NCBI GenBank assembly: GCA_017645765.1
Contig: JAGCNV010000058.1
Location: 1-57,777 of the forward strand
Direction of reading: 5' to 3'
DNA length: 57,777 bases
Origin: a bacterium
GTDB lineage: Bacteria > UBP6 > UBA1177
Shown: positions 7,739-17,650 of the stretch, piece after piece
Layout of the letters: every line of letters starts with the position of its first letter
Position numbering within the stretch: the first letter of the stretch is position 1
Position numbers and translations under genes: made by a program
Notes under the pieces: generated by a model
Seen by the model: the letters and a program-made list of their open reading frames with translations, nothing else
What the model was told of the DNA's origin: nothing
Databases searched by the model: none

Positions 7739-9333
7739 AAAAATTTTTCATATTTTTAATGATTTTCGCACTTCTTACAGCTGTTTCATGCAGCAGTTCA
7801 AAAAAAGAGGGAACTACCGTCATCGACGATTCTGATTACGACACCGATGATAATGATAACGATATTGCCGAGATTGATGAAAGCGACGACGAAGAAACCG
7901 AAACAGATGAACCTGACGATAGCGATAGCGATCCGGTCGCCGGAGGTCCGTGCAGTAAAAATCCATGCAAAAATATAGAAAATTCTACCGGCGAATGTGT
8001 TTCCGAGGAAGAAGGATATTCCTGCAAATGCAAAGAAAACTACACTTGGGAAGGATATGCCTGGGAAGGACCCCGCTGCAAAGCCGACGAAAGGAAGAAA
8101 AAATGCACAGGACTCCCCGAAAACGCCCAGTGGACCAAAGTTTCAGAAGTAACTCAGACCTGGAACGGCGAAGAATGGATGCCTTCAGAAACAGCCGTTT
8201 ACAGTGAAGAAATCTCTTACAACCGCTGCTATTTCAAATGTCTGCCTGCTTACTTATGGGACGGAGAAAAATGTGCAGAGCCATGTGAAAACGAACCATG
8301 CAAAGATATTCCGAATTCCACCGGTGTCTGCTTTAATTCGACAGCCGGCAGATATATATGCGAATGCGATGAAAACTTCTGGTGGTGGGGAGAAAGACGC
8401 GGCTGCATAGCACAGAGACCTGCGCTGGCGAACATCTGCACCGGCATGTACTCGTGCTACAACAACGGCGAAGTTATAGAATGTCCCGATAAGGAAGACG
8501 AAGTTTTTTACGGTCAGGACGCATATTATGCAAAGCTCGGCTTCTGCTCCCCGAAAAATTTTGCCGTCAATTCCGAATTTCACGGCGAAACAATTATCGT
8601 AAACAGAAACACCGGACTGGAATGGCATCTTCTGTCCGAAAACACAGCATACTCATGGAGCGAAGCCGCTGATGCCTGCGGCAATCTTAGTTATGCCGGA
8701 AAACACGACTGGAGGCTGCCGAAACTGTATGAACTCATGTCGATCGCGGCTGTCACAAATGAAGATAAGGAACTGAACGAAATATATTTTCCGCTTCAGG
8801 TGAGCGCTGTCTGGGCTTCTGAAATTTTCCAGTACAACAACCAGCCGTGGTCGCTCTCCATTTCATCCGGCATAACATCTGCACTGTTCAACAACTATAA
8901 TCAACCGGCAGCTGTGTGCGTCCGCGGCGAAAAATCACCGGATCCTGTGTTTGAAGAATCAACAGTCAACGGAGACAAGGTTCTTACCGATTCCGCAAGC
9001 GGGCTTATGTGGCAGAAGGATTACACCTCTAAAGGCATGGCGATATGGAAGGAGGCGCTTTTCTACTGCGAAAACCTGATATATGCGGGATATTCCGACT
9101 GGAGACTGCCGAACAAAAACGAACTTGCTTCAATTATAAACTATGGTCAAGATGACGATTCATGGCCTCTTGATATGCCGTCTGACTACGGTTTCTGGAC
9201 ATCGACCACATTCTTTTCAAGCTATATGACAAACGAACTTGCAATTGTGATAGAGCCTGACGGCAAACAGGGCTATATGCCGAAACACAACAAATTCTAT
9301 CACTATCCCTACCATGTCCGCTGCGTAAGATAG
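7735..9333 (+). CDS. Lipoprotein with EGF-like segments and two DUF1566 domains
   Basis: A 532-residue predicted lipoprotein (hydrophobic start, LLTAVSC lipobox with Cys at about 20), followed by an acidic Asp/Glu linker of about 45 residues. EGF-like Cys segments (PCSKNPCKNIENSTGEC, PCENEPCKDIPNSTGVC) flank one copy of a Trp/Cys module (CTGLPENAQW to RCYFKC). Two DUF1566 domains follow, each with TGLEW or SGLMWQK, a Cys-bearing helix and DWRLPK or DWRLPN, ending VCVRG or RCVR. DUF1566 is an uncharacterised, often secreted domain. The gene start overlaps the stop of the upstream secreted protein (ATGA). A substrate or partner cannot be deduced; the architecture suggests extracellular protein or glycan binding. 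Confidence 0.82.
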   Translation: MKKFFIFLMIFALLTAVSCSSSKKEGTTVIDDSDYDTDDNDNDIAEIDESDDEETETDEPDDSDSDPVAGGPCSKNPCKNIENSTGECVSEEEGYSCKCKENYTWEGYAWEGPRCKADERKKKCTGLPENAQWTKVSEVTQTWNGEEWMPSETAVYSEEISYNRCYFKCLPAYLWDGEKCAEPCENEPCKDIPNSTGVCFNSTAGRYICECDENFWWWGERRGCIAQRPALANICTGMYSCYNNGEVIECPDKEDEVFYGQDAYYAKLGFCSPKNFAVNSEFHGETIIVNRNTGLEWHLLSENTAYSWSEAADACGNLSYAGKHDWRLPKLYELMSIAAVTNEDKELNEIYFPLQVSAVWASEIFQYNNQPWSLSISSGITSALFNNYNQPAAVCVRGEKSPDPVFEESTVNGDKVLTDSASGLMWQKDYTSKGMAIWKEALFYCENLIYAGYSDWRLPNKNELASIINYGQDDDSWPLDMPSDYGFWTSTTFFSSYMTNELAIVIEPDGKQGYMPKHNKFYHYPYHVRCVR

Positions 9334-9367
9334 ACTGCTATTATCATTGAGACATGTCAGGTCAGAT

Positions 9368-9389
9368 GAGACGTGTCAGCTCACGTCTC
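9368..9389. repeat. Inverted repeat between the DUF1566 lipoprotein and the zinc-ribbon gene
   Basis: A perfect 8-bp inverted repeat (GAGACGTG at 9368-9375 with CACGTCTC at 9382-9389, 6-nt loop) lies after the stop codon at 9333 and before the promoter at 9402. There is no T-tract, so it may be a factor-dependent terminator or an operator. Confidence 0.45.
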
Positions 9390-9401
9390 TACAATATACA
9401 T

Positions 9402-9429
9402 TTGATTTTTATATATTTATGCCTATAAT
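9402..9429 (+). promoter_or_regulatory. Promoter of zinc-ribbon gene and secA
   Basis: TTGATT (9402-9407) and TATAAT (9424-9429) with a 16-nt spacer, 30 nt before the start codon at 9459. Confidence 0.65.
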
Positions 9430-9458
9430 TCTGCGTTTTATTGTTTTTGGAGGAAAAA

Positions 9459-9761
9459 ATGGCTGTTTATATCTGTCACAACTGCAAGAAATCGCTTGAT
9501 GACGAACTTGAAGACATCCGCGGAAAAGTCGGCAGACAGGACGTCTGTCCCTTCTGCTATTCCGACCTTCACTGCTGCATGAACTGCCGCTTTCACGATG
9601 AAAACTACACGAACGAATGCCGTGAAGACTCGCGTTCGTTCATCCGTGAAAGAGACAAAGCCAATTTCTGCGCTTCATTTGAGTTCATCAAGAACGAAGG
9701 CGAGGACGGCAGCGAGGAAATCGAGGCCAAAACACAGCTTAGCGACCTTTTCAAATTTTAA
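9459..9761 (+). CDS. Small cysteine-rich zinc-ribbon protein of unknown function
   Basis: A 100-residue cytoplasmic protein with no signal peptide. Paired cysteines suggest two zinc-binding knuckles: CHNC (residues 6-9), CPFC (about 29-32), CCMNC (about 37-41) with a following His, and further single Cys near 54 and 72. The second half is acidic (DEDGSEEIEAK-like) and ends KF. The start at 9459 follows TTTGGAGG at good spacing; an upstream in-frame ATG overlaps the Shine-Dalgarno. It is the first gene of a likely two-gene transcript with secA, 24 nt apart, so a role linked to export or ribosome-associated handling is possible but only inferred from position. Confidence 0.75.
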   Translation: MAVYICHNCKKSLDDELEDIRGKVGRQDVCPFCYSDLHCCMNCRFHDENYTNECREDSRSFIRERDKANFCASFEFIKNEGEDGSEEIEAKTQLSDLFKF

Positions 9762-9785
9762 TTTTTCAAAATCGGGAGTTCCGAT

Positions 9786-12518
9786 ATGTTCAAATACCTG
9801 TTCAAAAAGATTTTCGGCACTGAAAATGACCGTTTTTTGAAGTCTATCAAACCGACGATCGCAAAAATCAATAGTTTTGAAGACTCTTTCAAATCACTTT
9901 CCGATGCAGATCTTGCGGCTAAAACCGCCGATTTCAAACAGAGGATCGCGAACGGAGAATCGCTTGACTCGGTACTTCCCGAGGCTTTTGCAGTAGTCCG
10001 TGAGGCAGGAAAACGCGTTCTCGGCATGAGGCACTATGATGTTCAGCTTGTCGGCGGAATCGTTCTCCACAAAGGAAGGATCGCCGAAATGAAAACCGGT
10101 GAAGGAAAAACGCTCGTCGCAACTCTTCCGATGTATCTCAACGCTCTGGAAGGACGCGGCGCACACCTTGTCACGGTCAACGATTACCTTGCTGCCCGTG
10201 ACGCCGAATGGATGGGAAGAATCTACAAATTCCTCGGACTTTCGGTCGGAACGATCCTCAACGGAATGAACACTAAAGAGCGCAGAATCGCATACAACAG
10301 CGATATAACCTACGGAACAAACAGCGAATTCGGCTTCGACTATCTGCGCGACAACATGAAATACGACATAAACAACTATGTACAGCGTGATCTGCGTTAC
10401 GCGATTGTCGACGAGGTCGACTCGATTCTTATCGATGAGGCAAGAACTCCGCTCATCATTTCTGGTCCGAGCGACGAAAGCACAGATCTTTACGTAAAAG
10501 TTAATGCAGTCGTCAGAACCCTCAAGGAAGAGGAACACTTCACGAAGGATGAAAAGGCGAAAAACGCAATACTTACACAGGAAGGTATCTACAGAGTCGA
10601 AAATCTTCTCGGCGTCACCAACCTTTACGCACCGGAAAACCTTGAGCTTGTTCACCACGTTCAACAGGCTCTGAAAGCGAACTTCATGTTCCACTTGGAT
10701 GTCGATTACGTCGTAAAGAACATCGACGGCGTCGACAAAGTCATGATCGTTGACGAATTCACCGGCCGACTTATGGAAGGAAGGCGTTACAGCGACGGTC
10801 TGCATCAGGCTCTCGAAGCGAAGGAAGGTGTCAAGGTCGAGCGCGAAAACCAGACTCTGGCTACAATCACTTACCAGAATTTCTTCAGAATGTATGACAA
10901 ACTTTCGGGTATGACAGGAACCGCCGACACAGAAGCACGCGAATTTGCCGAAATCTACAACCTCGGAGTTACCGTAATTCCTACGAACAAGCCCGTTATC
11001 AGGCAGGATATGCCCGACCAGATCTACAAAACACAGGTCGCAAAGGAAAACGCTGTAGTCAAGGCGATTCTCGAAAGAAACGCAAAAGGTCAGCCGGTTC
11101 TTGTCGGCACCGTTTCAGTCGAAAAGTCGGAAAGACTCAGCAATCTTCTCACTAAACAGGGGATCAAGCACAACGTCCTCAACGCGAAATTCCACATGAA
11201 GGAGGCTGATGTCGTAGCTCAGGCCGGCAGAAAGGGAACAATCACGATCGCTACCAACATGGCAGGCCGTGGAACCGATATCGTGCTTGGCGGAAACCCC
11301 GAAAAACTGGCTTACGCCGAAGCAGAAGCGACAATGGAATTCGTCGACACCGAATCACCGGAATTTAAGGAAATTCTCGCAAAATACGAAAAGATCTGCG
11401 CCGAGGAAAAGAAAGAAGTTCTTGCTGCCGGAGGTCTTCACATCATCGGAACCGAGCGTCACGAATCAAGACGAATCGATAACCAGCTCAGAGGTCGAAG
11501 CGGACGTCAGGGAGATCCCGGTTCATCAAGATTCTACCTCAGTCTCGAAGACGACCTAATGCGTATTTTCGGCAGCGAAAGACTTTCGACCGTAATGTCG
11601 CGTCTCGGCATTGAAGAAGATCAGCCGATCGAGCACAAACTCATCTCCAAATCGATCGAAAACGCGCAGAAAAAAGTCGAAGCGCACAACTTCAGCATCC
11701 GTAAAAACGTCCTCGAATACGACGACGTAATGAACCAGCAGAGAAAAACAATTTACTCGCTGCGCCGTAGCATTCTTACAGGCGGAGAGGCAAACAAGCA
11801 GGTCATCTATTCGATGATCGAAGATATCATCAATACCAATCTCAACAACATAATCCCTGAAAAATCGACTCCTGACAGCTGGGATTACGCTATGGTCAAG
11901 GATTTTCTCGCCGGAGTTCTCGCCTACAACGAAGATATGCGCGCCCAACTCGACGAAAATATGTTCTCCGACATCATCAACCCGAACAACTACATCGGGC
12001 ACAAAAACGAAGCCGCGATGCAGATCATGGCGCAGAAATGCTACGATTTCCTGCTTGAACAGTACGACAAGAAAATGTCACAGTACGACAAGGAACTCAG
12101 CAACGAAATCGAGCGCCACATCGTTCTCGAAGTTCTTGACATCTTCTGGAGAAGACATCTTCTCAGCATGGATCATCTCCGCGAAGGCATCGGACTGCGC
12201 GGCTACGGTCAGAAAAACCCGAAACTCGAATACAAGCGCGAAGGTTTCGCGATGTTCCAGGATATGATGTTCAGCATCTACACCGAATCGGTAAAACGTC
12301 TCTTCTCAGTTCAGGTCGTAACACAGGAAGCTGTAGAAAAATTCGAGCAGAAAGAACAGAAGAAAGAAGCTGAAGTCCAGAAAAACACGACTGCCCCGAC
12401 CTTGGAAAAAGAACCAGTCAAACGCACTGCTCCGAAAATCGGCAGAAACGATCCGTGCCCCTGCGGAAGCGGCAAGAAATTCAAACAGTGCTGCATGGGC
12501 AAAGGAATCTACGACTAA
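9786..12518 (+). CDS. secA: Preprotein translocase ATPase subunit SecA
   Basis: The motor ATPase that drives unfolded preproteins through SecYEG at the inner membrane. Length (910 residues) and motifs are typical: MKTGEGKT Walker A near residue 102, [14 protein letters not shown] (DEAD-type box) near 211, [41 protein letters not shown] and [13 protein letters not shown] in the second nucleotide-binding fold. The C-terminus carries the zinc motif [13 protein letters not shown], which in the family binds SecB and phospholipids. The ATG at 9786 follows GGAGTTCCGAT. The many exported proteins encoded around it make this translocase directly relevant, though the gene is essential everywhere. No anomaly seen. 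Confidence 0.98.
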   Translation: MFKYLFKKIFGTENDRFLKSIKPTIAKINSFEDSFKSLSDADLAAKTADFKQRIANGESLDSVLPEAFAVVREAGKRVLGMRHYDVQLVGGIVLHKGRIAEMKTGEGKTLVATLPMYLNALEGRGAHLVTVNDYLAARDAEWMGRIYKFLGLSVGTILNGMNTKERRIAYNSDITYGTNSEFGFDYLRDNMKYDINNYVQRDLRYAIVDEVDSILIDEARTPLIISGPSDESTDLYVKVNAVVRTLKEEEHFTKDEKAKNAILTQEGIYRVENLLGVTNLYAPENLELVHHVQQALKANFMFHLDVDYVVKNIDGVDKVMIVDEFTGRLMEGRRYSDGLHQALEAKEGVKVERENQTLATITYQNFFRMYDKLSGMTGTADTEAREFAEIYNLGVTVIPTNKPVIRQDMPDQIYKTQVAKENAVVKAILERNAKGQPVLVGTVSVEKSERLSNLLTKQGIKHNVLNAKFHMKEADVVAQAGRKGTITIATNMAGRGTDIVLGGNPEKLAYAEAEATMEFVDTESPEFKEILAKYEKICAEEKKEVLAAGGLHIIGTERHESRRIDNQLRGRSGRQGDPGSSRFYLSLEDDLMRIFGSERLSTVMSRLGIEEDQPIEHKLISKSIENAQKKVEAHNFSIRKNVLEYDDVMNQQRKTIYSLRRSILTGGEANKQVIYSMIEDIINTNLNNIIPEKSTPDSWDYAMVKDFLAGVLAYNEDMRAQLDENMFSDIINPNNYIGHKNEAAMQIMAQKCYDFLLEQYDKKMSQYDKELSNEIERHIVLEVLDIFWRRHLLSMDHLREGIGLRGYGQKNPKLEYKREGFAMFQDMMFSIYTESVKRLFSVQVVTQEAVEKFEQKEQKKEAEVQKNTTAPTLEKEPVKRTAPKIGRNDPCPCGSGKKFKQCCMGKGIYD

Positions 12519-12566
12519 AACTCCTTTCGTCCCTCGCCACACTGAATCAAGGTATCAATTCAAGGC

Positions 12567-12593
12567 AAAAAAAAGCCCCTCCTGAGAGGGGCT
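12567..12593 (-). terminator. Rho-independent terminator of the TTEEP lipoprotein gene
   Basis: Read on the minus strand, an 8-bp stem AGCCCCTC/GAGGGGCT (12574-12581 with 12586-12593) is followed by eight T (12567-12574 region). It ends the long minus-strand envelope-gene run and may also stop secA transcripts from the other side. Confidence 0.88.
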
Positions 12594-12615
12594 GGAAAAA
12601 TTAAAGATTGATCGA

Positions 12616-13704
12616 TTATTGTTTTCCAACCGCATCACCTGCATTCGGGTCAACAAGGTCGAAAGTATCAAGCTGATTAAGCAGTGCGTCACAGTCCATA
12701 TCATCTGCAACCTTTATGAACTGGAATATTGATTTTGTTGTATCGGTGATAGTTGTCTTTTGACCTTTCAAAAATTCATTTTGTGTATCAGGATGTGTAT
12801 ATTGCTCGTCAGTCCATTCAACATTTCCTTCAATTTTTTTGCTATCTCCGTCTTCAATAAGTTTACCAGTAAAAATATGTGAAAGTCTCTGGACATAATA
12901 AATCTTTCCAGTTACTGTTCCGTTAAAACCAATCGTAAATGCTTTTGCACCATCTTTATCAGTATCATCTATTCGCGGATCGTTTTCGCCCTGTCCGCCA
13001 TCGTCTGTTGTTTTGACCATCGGTTCTGTCGCAGGATTTTCCATGTTGGCACCGCGAAGTTCCCAGTCTTTGTTGAGTTTAAAAGTAATTTCCTCGCCGT
13101 TCTGAGCAACTTCTACATAGGGCATATCTTCCTGTCCTGCGATATCATAAGGTTTCCAATGGTGGAAATGAGTATTGAATTTGTAAGGTTCATTGAATAA
13201 AACATTGGCTTTTGTTAATCCTAAACCTCCCTTTTTGCCGGTACGGTTGTCAGTTCTGCAAAGACGATTATCAACTTTATCCATGTCAAGCTGCCCTTTG
13301 TTGTTGACAGAAAAATCAACCAGAACATATCTTGTTGTGATACTCGGAACATCTTTTGCTGCATCAGCATTTGAAGTTGAGTGAAGAATTATTTCTGCTG
13401 CCCATCTTCCTTTAAATTTAGCGTAAAGCGGATTCTCGTCAGTCGGATCTGTCGGTTCTTCAGTCGTAGGTTCTTCAGTTGTTGGTTCTTCAGTTGTAGG
13501 TTCCTCAGTTGTTGGTTCTTCAGTTGTCGGTTCTTCAGTTGTCGGTTCCTCAGTCGTCGGTTCCTCAGTTGTTGGTTCTTCAGTCGTAGGTTCCTCCGTT
13601 GTAGGTTCCTCAGTTGTTGGTTCTTTGCTGTCGGAAGAACCACCGCATGAAACAAAGAAAATTGTTGCACAGATTGCAACGAGTGAAATCATAAATTTTT
13701 TCAT
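12616..13704 (-). CDS. Lipoprotein with an eleven-copy TTEEP repeat linker
   Basis: A 362-residue predicted lipoprotein: hydrophobic N-terminus, lipobox FFVSC (Cys about 20), GGSSDSKE, then eleven tandem pentapeptides PTTEE forming an extended acidic stalk (about residues 29-83). The globular part (about 95-355) begins YAKFKGRWAAEI and is unlike any family I recognise; it contains two Cys (RLCRTDN and MDCDALL) and an acidic TDDGGQGENDPRIDDTDKD loop that could bind calcium. GGAG precedes the ATG at 13704. It is the last gene before the terminator and follows the FadL-like gene by 28 nt. The stalk resembles linkers that hold surface domains away from the membrane. Confidence 0.8.
   Translation of the reverse strand: MKKFMISLVAICATIFFVSCGGSSDSKEPTTEEPTTEEPTTEEPTTEEPTTEEPTTEEPTTEEPTTEEPTTEEPTTEEPTTEEPTDPTDENPLYAKFKGRWAAEIILHSTSNADAAKDVPSITTRYVLVDFSVNNKGQLDMDKVDNRLCRTDNRTGKKGGLGLTKANVLFNEPYKFNTHFHHWKPYDIAGQEDMPYVEVAQNGEEITFKLNKDWELRGANMENPATEPMVKTTDDGGQGENDPRIDDTDKDGAKAFTIGFNGTVTGKIYYVQRLSHIFTGKLIEDGDSKKIEGNVEWTDEQYTHPDTQNEFLKGQKTTITDTTKSIFQFIKVADDMDCDALLNQLDTFDLVDPNAGDAVGKQ
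13454..13618. repeat. Tandem 15-bp repeat, eleven units, coding for TTEEP
   Basis: Eleven consecutive 15-nt units (plus-strand form GGTTCTTCAGTTGTT and close variants) lie inside the lipoprotein gene. Units differ almost only at synonymous positions (TTC/TTT-type and GTA/GTT/GTC changes), so the protein repeat is conserved while the DNA has diverged. This points to an old, selected linker rather than recent slippage. Confidence 0.95.
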
Positions 13705-13731
13705 CTTTTTCTCCTCAAAAAAGTTGTTAAA

Positions 13732-15243
13732 TTACCATATAACTTCTGCTGAAATTCCTATATTCAAGAGAAACCCTTTGCTTGTCCAGCCAGGAAATCC
13801 GGGGTTATTGGTCTGCATTTCCTTTTTTATAGTATCAACTTCATCAGCTGAAAGTTTGTCAGAATAATATTCAGCATCCTCTGGAATCTCATCAATAACA
13901 CCTCCGTCTTTCATTGTTCTCTTAAGATCCTTTTTTTCTGTCCTGCTGAGAAGCCACTGCAGAGCGCCGCTTATTCCTGCACCGATTTTAACCTCGTTTG
14001 TGATACTGAAATATTCGTGATAACCGAGAGAAAATCCGAATCTGTCGTTATCGACATAGTTTTCTCTGCCGGTCTGCGCCGGAACCGGACTCGGAACATA
14101 GTTAAAGCCGAAAGCTGCCCTGCGCTCAGGATGGCGCATGAGTAAACCGGCAGTCGCAGAAAATGTGTCATCCCATTTGTCAAGCGGTTTTTCCCCGTGA
14201 CGGTTGACATAAGTTGACCATCTTGACCACTCGAAAGAAGCCATCGGAGTCAGGGTATAGTCTTTAACTTTAAAATCGTAATAAGTTCCTACCGAAAGTT
14301 TTATCGGCTGGTAACCTGCCGTCATCGAAGAACTGGCGGTAAGGTAACCTTTTTTTACACCTTCTTCATATTCTATATTCATCACCTGCATTTCGTTGTT
14401 GAGTTTTACAATACCTGTGTTTGTCGGGAAGTGGAAAGTCCCGGTAAGATGCCACCCGGCAACGGGGTTTGCAACGAACGAGAAGTAAGGCATAACCGAA
14501 GCACCGACTTTCATCTTTGCATTGATTAATTGTTGCGAAGGATCTGAAGTTTTGGGAACAAATACTCGGTTCTGCGTGGTTGTATAAGTGGAAATCGCAA
14601 GACCTGCACCTATTCTGAAGTAGTGTCCGAAACGCCCTGCAAGTGCCGCAGCCACGCTGAATTGTTTAAGTCTGTCGCCGTAAAGTTCGAACTGCAAACT
14701 GTTCGAAAAATACTGTTCCCTTTCGTCATTGAAGAAAGGTTCCTGCGTCTGAATTCCTGAAAACGGAAGAACTGCGTAAATACCGGCTGTAAGCTGTCCG
14801 CCAAGTTTTTCAAGACTTTTTCTCGCGATATTTTTGACAGCTCCGAGCATGATAACGCCGTCAAATGAGTCGTAATCAGCGGAACCGCGTTTGTTTAGAA
14901 GATTTTCTGTTGCTATTGGCGTATTAAATCCGCTAATTCCAGATCCCATGCTATCTGTATCAAAATCGTAAATATATGACCCTACATCATGTCCTTCAGG
15001 ACGAGCAGCATGTTTTATCGACTTGTTCTGGATCGTCATTCCGAAACCGATTTTGAAAGAGTCATCCAAAGTCGCCAGATCTGCCGGGTTGAAATAAGCC
15101 GCCTCGGCACCTGTCGAAATGATTCTCGAAGTGAACGGATGGACAGAATCCTGCGCTCCTACAAGCTCAAGAACTGAAGAAGCCAGAAGCATTGATGAAA
15201 AACACAGACAAAAAGTAAGGCATAAGATTTTTCTCAACAGCAT
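13732..15243 (-). CDS. OmpP1/FadL/TodX-type outer membrane transport protein
   Basis: A 503-residue beta-barrel candidate with a signal peptide (about 1-22, cleavage near LLASS). The N-terminal segment RIISTGAEAAYFNPADLATLDD is the typical FadL/OmpP1 signature (GAxAAYxNPAxLA). Later strands show alternating aromatic/polar pattern, for example VGTYYDFKVKDYTLTPMASFEWSRW and FGFSLGYHEYF, and the chain ends in an aromatic residue (EVIW), as outer-membrane barrels do. The family takes up long-chain fatty acids and other hydrophobic compounds; the actual substrate here is unknown. The ATG at 15243 follows GGAGATAAATAA. It precedes the TTEEP lipoprotein gene by 27 nt, probably in one transcript. Confidence 0.78.
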   Translation of the reverse strand: MLLRKILCLTFCLCFSSMLLASSVLELVGAQDSVHPFTSRIISTGAEAAYFNPADLATLDDSFKIGFGMTIQNKSIKHAARPEGHDVGSYIYDFDTDSMGSGISGFNTPIATENLLNKRGSADYDSFDGVIMLGAVKNIARKSLEKLGGQLTAGIYAVLPFSGIQTQEPFFNDEREQYFSNSLQFELYGDRLKQFSVAAALAGRFGHYFRIGAGLAISTYTTTQNRVFVPKTSDPSQQLINAKMKVGASVMPYFSFVANPVAGWHLTGTFHFPTNTGIVKLNNEMQVMNIEYEEGVKKGYLTASSSMTAGYQPIKLSVGTYYDFKVKDYTLTPMASFEWSRWSTYVNRHGEKPLDKWDDTFSATAGLLMRHPERRAAFGFNYVPSPVPAQTGRENYVDNDRFGFSLGYHEYFSITNEVKIGAGISGALQWLLSRTEKKDLKRTMKDGGVIDEIPEDAEYYSDKLSADEVDTIKKEMQTNNPGFPGWTSKGFLLNIGISAEVIW

Positions 15244-15286
15244 TTATTTATCTCCATATAAAAATAACTTAACTTACAACGAACAA

Positions 15287-15308
15287 TGAGACTTTCAAAC
15301 AAGTCTCA
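15287..15308. repeat. Perfect hairpin between the UDG and FadL-like genes
   Basis: TGAGACTT (15287-15294) and AAGTCTCA (15301-15308) form an 8-bp stem with a 6-nt loop just after the UDG stop codon. No T-tract follows on the minus strand, so it is a weak terminator at best. Confidence 0.5.
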
Positions 15309-15310
15309 GG

Positions 15311-16090
15311 TTACATCATTCCGAGATATTTCATCGCCTTTTTTATATCTTCCCAGACCGGCCGTTTGTAGGACTCGTTCCTGAGGAGAGCACTCGGATG
15401 ATAAGTAACAAAAACCTTTATTCCTTCGTATTCGTAGTCCGATTCACGTGCTTTTGTCATTGAACCTTCAATGCCAAGCAGATTTTTCATCGCGACCTTT
15501 CCCAATAAAATCAAAACCTTGGGATTTACGATTTTAATCTGTTCTTTCAAAAAACCAATGCAGCACTGCGCTTCGTCCGGCATCGGATCTCTGTTCGCCG
15601 GAGGTCTGCACTTAACGATATTGGCGATATAAACCTGACTGCGCGGAATTTTCATCCCGTTTTCGATTATTTTCGTCAGAAGCTGCCCCGCCTTTCCGAC
15701 AAAAGGTCTGCCGGACAAATCCTCATCTTCGCCCGGACCTTCGCCGATGAACATGATGTCGGCATTCGGATTTCCCTCTCCGAAAACCATATTGGTCCGC
15801 TTTGCAGCAAGACGGCACGCTGTGCATCTTCCGGCTTTTATGCGCACTTTTTCAAGCGGCGGCAAAGACTCGTCAATCGGTTCTTCGATACCTTTAACAT
15901 CTGCAACTGTCGAAACGGAAGCAGTTTTCGGAACCGGAACAAACCCCGCCTCTCTGAAAGATTTTGCAATTTCTTCCGAAATAGAGGAATTTATCTCTCC
16001 TGCAAATTTTTCATTGAAAGTAAAAGGCTGGAGCTTCTGCTGCCAAAGCAGCCACGCTTCTAGTGATTCGGAAGAAACTGACGGGATCAA
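15311..16090 (-). CDS. Family 4 uracil-DNA glycosylase (iron-sulfur type)
   Basis: Removes uracil from DNA to start base-excision repair. The C-terminal 190 residues carry the family 4 pattern: GRCTACRLAAKRT (first Fe-S cysteines, about residue 85), VFGEGNPNADIMFIGEGPGEDED, SGRPFVGKAGQLL (uracil-binding loop), IVKCRPPANRDP, CC pair near 175 and the catalytic-loop YHPSALLR near 230. An N-terminal extension of about 75 residues (AWLLWQQKLQPF) precedes the core, as in many members. The start is TTG at 16090, overlapping the TGA of the upstream HEAT-repeat gene by 4 nt, so translational coupling is likely because no strong ribosome site is present. Confidence 0.92.
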   Translation of the reverse strand: MIPSVSSESLEAWLLWQQKLQPFTFNEKFAGEINSSISEEIAKSFREAGFVPVPKTASVSTVADVKGIEEPIDESLPPLEKVRIKAGRCTACRLAAKRTNMVFGEGNPNADIMFIGEGPGEDEDLSGRPFVGKAGQLLTKIIENGMKIPRSQVYIANIVKCRPPANRDPMPDEAQCCIGFLKEQIKIVNPKVLILLGKVAMKNLLGIEGSMTKARESDYEYEGIKVFVTYHPSALLRNESYKRPVWEDIKKAMKYLGMM

Positions 16091-17604
16091 TTCTTTTCTC
16101 TGCCGTACCTGAGAATAAACAAATTGTCTTCGATAGCGTTTGCAGCCTCTTCACGGACTTTAGGATCTGCTTCTTCGCTTACGAGTTTTTTAAGATATTC
16201 CTGAACCGATTTGTCGCCGATTTTTGCAATCGACTGAATACCTATCGACTTGGCGAGTATCGATTTCTCGCGGACGATGAAGTCGTAAAGCGGTTTCGCA
16301 CCGCCTGCATTTCCGAGCTGACCGATCGACATCGCAGCAGTCGTTCTGATTTCTTCCTTTGAATCTTCGTTCATAACCTGAATGAGGAAAGGAAGTGATT
16401 CAGCGAACTGATATGTTCCAACGACTGAAAGGATCATCTTTTTCCAGTAGGAATCGCTGCTTTTATTGAAAAGTCCGATGAGTGATTCTGCAACGCTTTT
16501 CGATTTTACTCTGTTGAAATAGTTGTTGAACTCAAGTTTTCTTTCGGAAACTCTTTCGTTCGTCGCAGCCTTAAGAACAAGTTCTACAAGGTCTGCGCCG
16601 TCGTATTCGGAAATGATGGCAAGAACTTTTGCAAGCCAGTCTGCATCTCCGCTGTCAAGCTGCGAAGAGATAAGCCTTATCGTGTCGGGAGAGTCGATTT
16701 CGATGAGCGCTCTGACGAAGACTTCTTTGTTAGTTGCCGGTTTCTGATACGGGAAACATTCGCTCGAAGACGGAGCGTAAAGACTGATTTTATTGAGCAT
16801 TTTTCCGATTACCGGAACACTCTGCTTCGAGTAGAGATTCATTGCGGCGTAACCGAAAGCAGTCTGATTGTCGGCGTTGAAACCTTCAGCCTTGGTAAGA
16901 ACGTTCTGATTGAAGTAAAGCTCGCCTTTGATTTCGCCCGAGAATTTGACTGCAAGGCAGGAAAGCGTATCGGTTCCTGCAATGAAAGAGTTGTATTTTT
17001 CATCGTCGATCGAAAGTCCGCCGAGTCTAGCAACGGCAAGTGCCGTGCGGAGCGAAGCGGCATCCTTTTTCTCAATGAACTCGTTTACGAGTTGGTCAAA
17101 AGTCTCTTTCGTCGAATCGTTCTGCATATTGTCAGCTTTTTCACGTATTGCTTTGATTGCAACTCCAAGAAGTCTTTCATCGAAAAGCTGCCAGAAGTTG
17201 ATCAGATAAGGCGTATTGAAAGAGAAGTTCGCCTTGTTGTCTCTCGAAACGGGAATCGTGATACTGTCCTCAAGCAACTTGTAATCCTTCGCCCCTTTCT
17301 TGAGAATAAAGACATAACCGTCGCCTTTTTTGTAGGCGTCTCTTTTGTAGCGGAGCCTGATCTTTTCGTTGTCGAGTCCGCTGATCTCGATATCACCCGA
17401 AGCTTCGCCGACATAAACTTTGTCAACCATGACTTTTGCTTTGGTTTTGCCGCCCTGAATATACTTTCCGAGAAGAATCGTGTCTGCATTTTCAACCGAT
17501 TTGACGAAATTTTCATCTTTCAGCTGGACTTTATCGTCGAGAACCGACTGTCCGAAAAGCGAAGAAGTAAAGAAAATCACTAATAAAAATACCACCTTAA
17601 ACAT
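16087..17604 (-). CDS. Exported HEAT-repeat protein
   Basis: A 505-residue protein with a signal peptide (about 1-19, SSLFG|QSVLD). The N-terminal part (about 25-110) is beta-rich and includes ADTILLGKYIQGGKTKAKVMVDKVYVG, which resembles small domains found in exported proteins of unknown role. The C-terminal two thirds are helical pairs typical of HEAT/PBS-lyase repeats, clearest at the end: SLPFLIQVMNEDSKEEIRTT, AMSIGQLGNAGGAKPLYDFI and IAKIGDKSVQEYLKKL. Such solenoids bind other proteins. The gene starts after a promoter at 17651-17677 with GGGGGTG as ribosome site, and is followed by the overlapping UDG gene. No enzyme motif seen. Confidence 0.75.
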   Translation of the reverse strand: MFKVVFLLVIFFTSSLFGQSVLDDKVQLKDENFVKSVENADTILLGKYIQGGKTKAKVMVDKVYVGEASGDIEISGLDNEKIRLRYKRDAYKKGDGYVFILKKGAKDYKLLEDSITIPVSRDNKANFSFNTPYLINFWQLFDERLLGVAIKAIREKADNMQNDSTKETFDQLVNEFIEKKDAASLRTALAVARLGGLSIDDEKYNSFIAGTDTLSCLAVKFSGEIKGELYFNQNVLTKAEGFNADNQTAFGYAAMNLYSKQSVPVIGKMLNKISLYAPSSSECFPYQKPATNKEVFVRALIEIDSPDTIRLISSQLDSGDADWLAKVLAIISEYDGADLVELVLKAATNERVSERKLEFNNYFNRVKSKSVAESLIGLFNKSSDSYWKKMILSVVGTYQFAESLPFLIQVMNEDSKEEIRTTAAMSIGQLGNAGGAKPLYDFIVREKSILAKSIGIQSIAKIGDKSVQEYLKKLVSEEADPKVREEAANAIEDNLFILRYGREKN

Positions 17605-17650
17605 AGTTACACCCCCGTTTTAGGTAAGAACAAAATAATAATCCTTAATA

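Noticed and set aside
9894-10805. Open frame of about 300 codons antisense to secA
   Set aside because: It lies entirely inside secA, starts without a ribosome site and shows no protein-like features.
13454-13618. Possible CRISPR-like tandem array
   Set aside because: Units are 15 nt, contiguous without spacers and in frame with a lipoprotein gene; this is a coding repeat, not a CRISPR.
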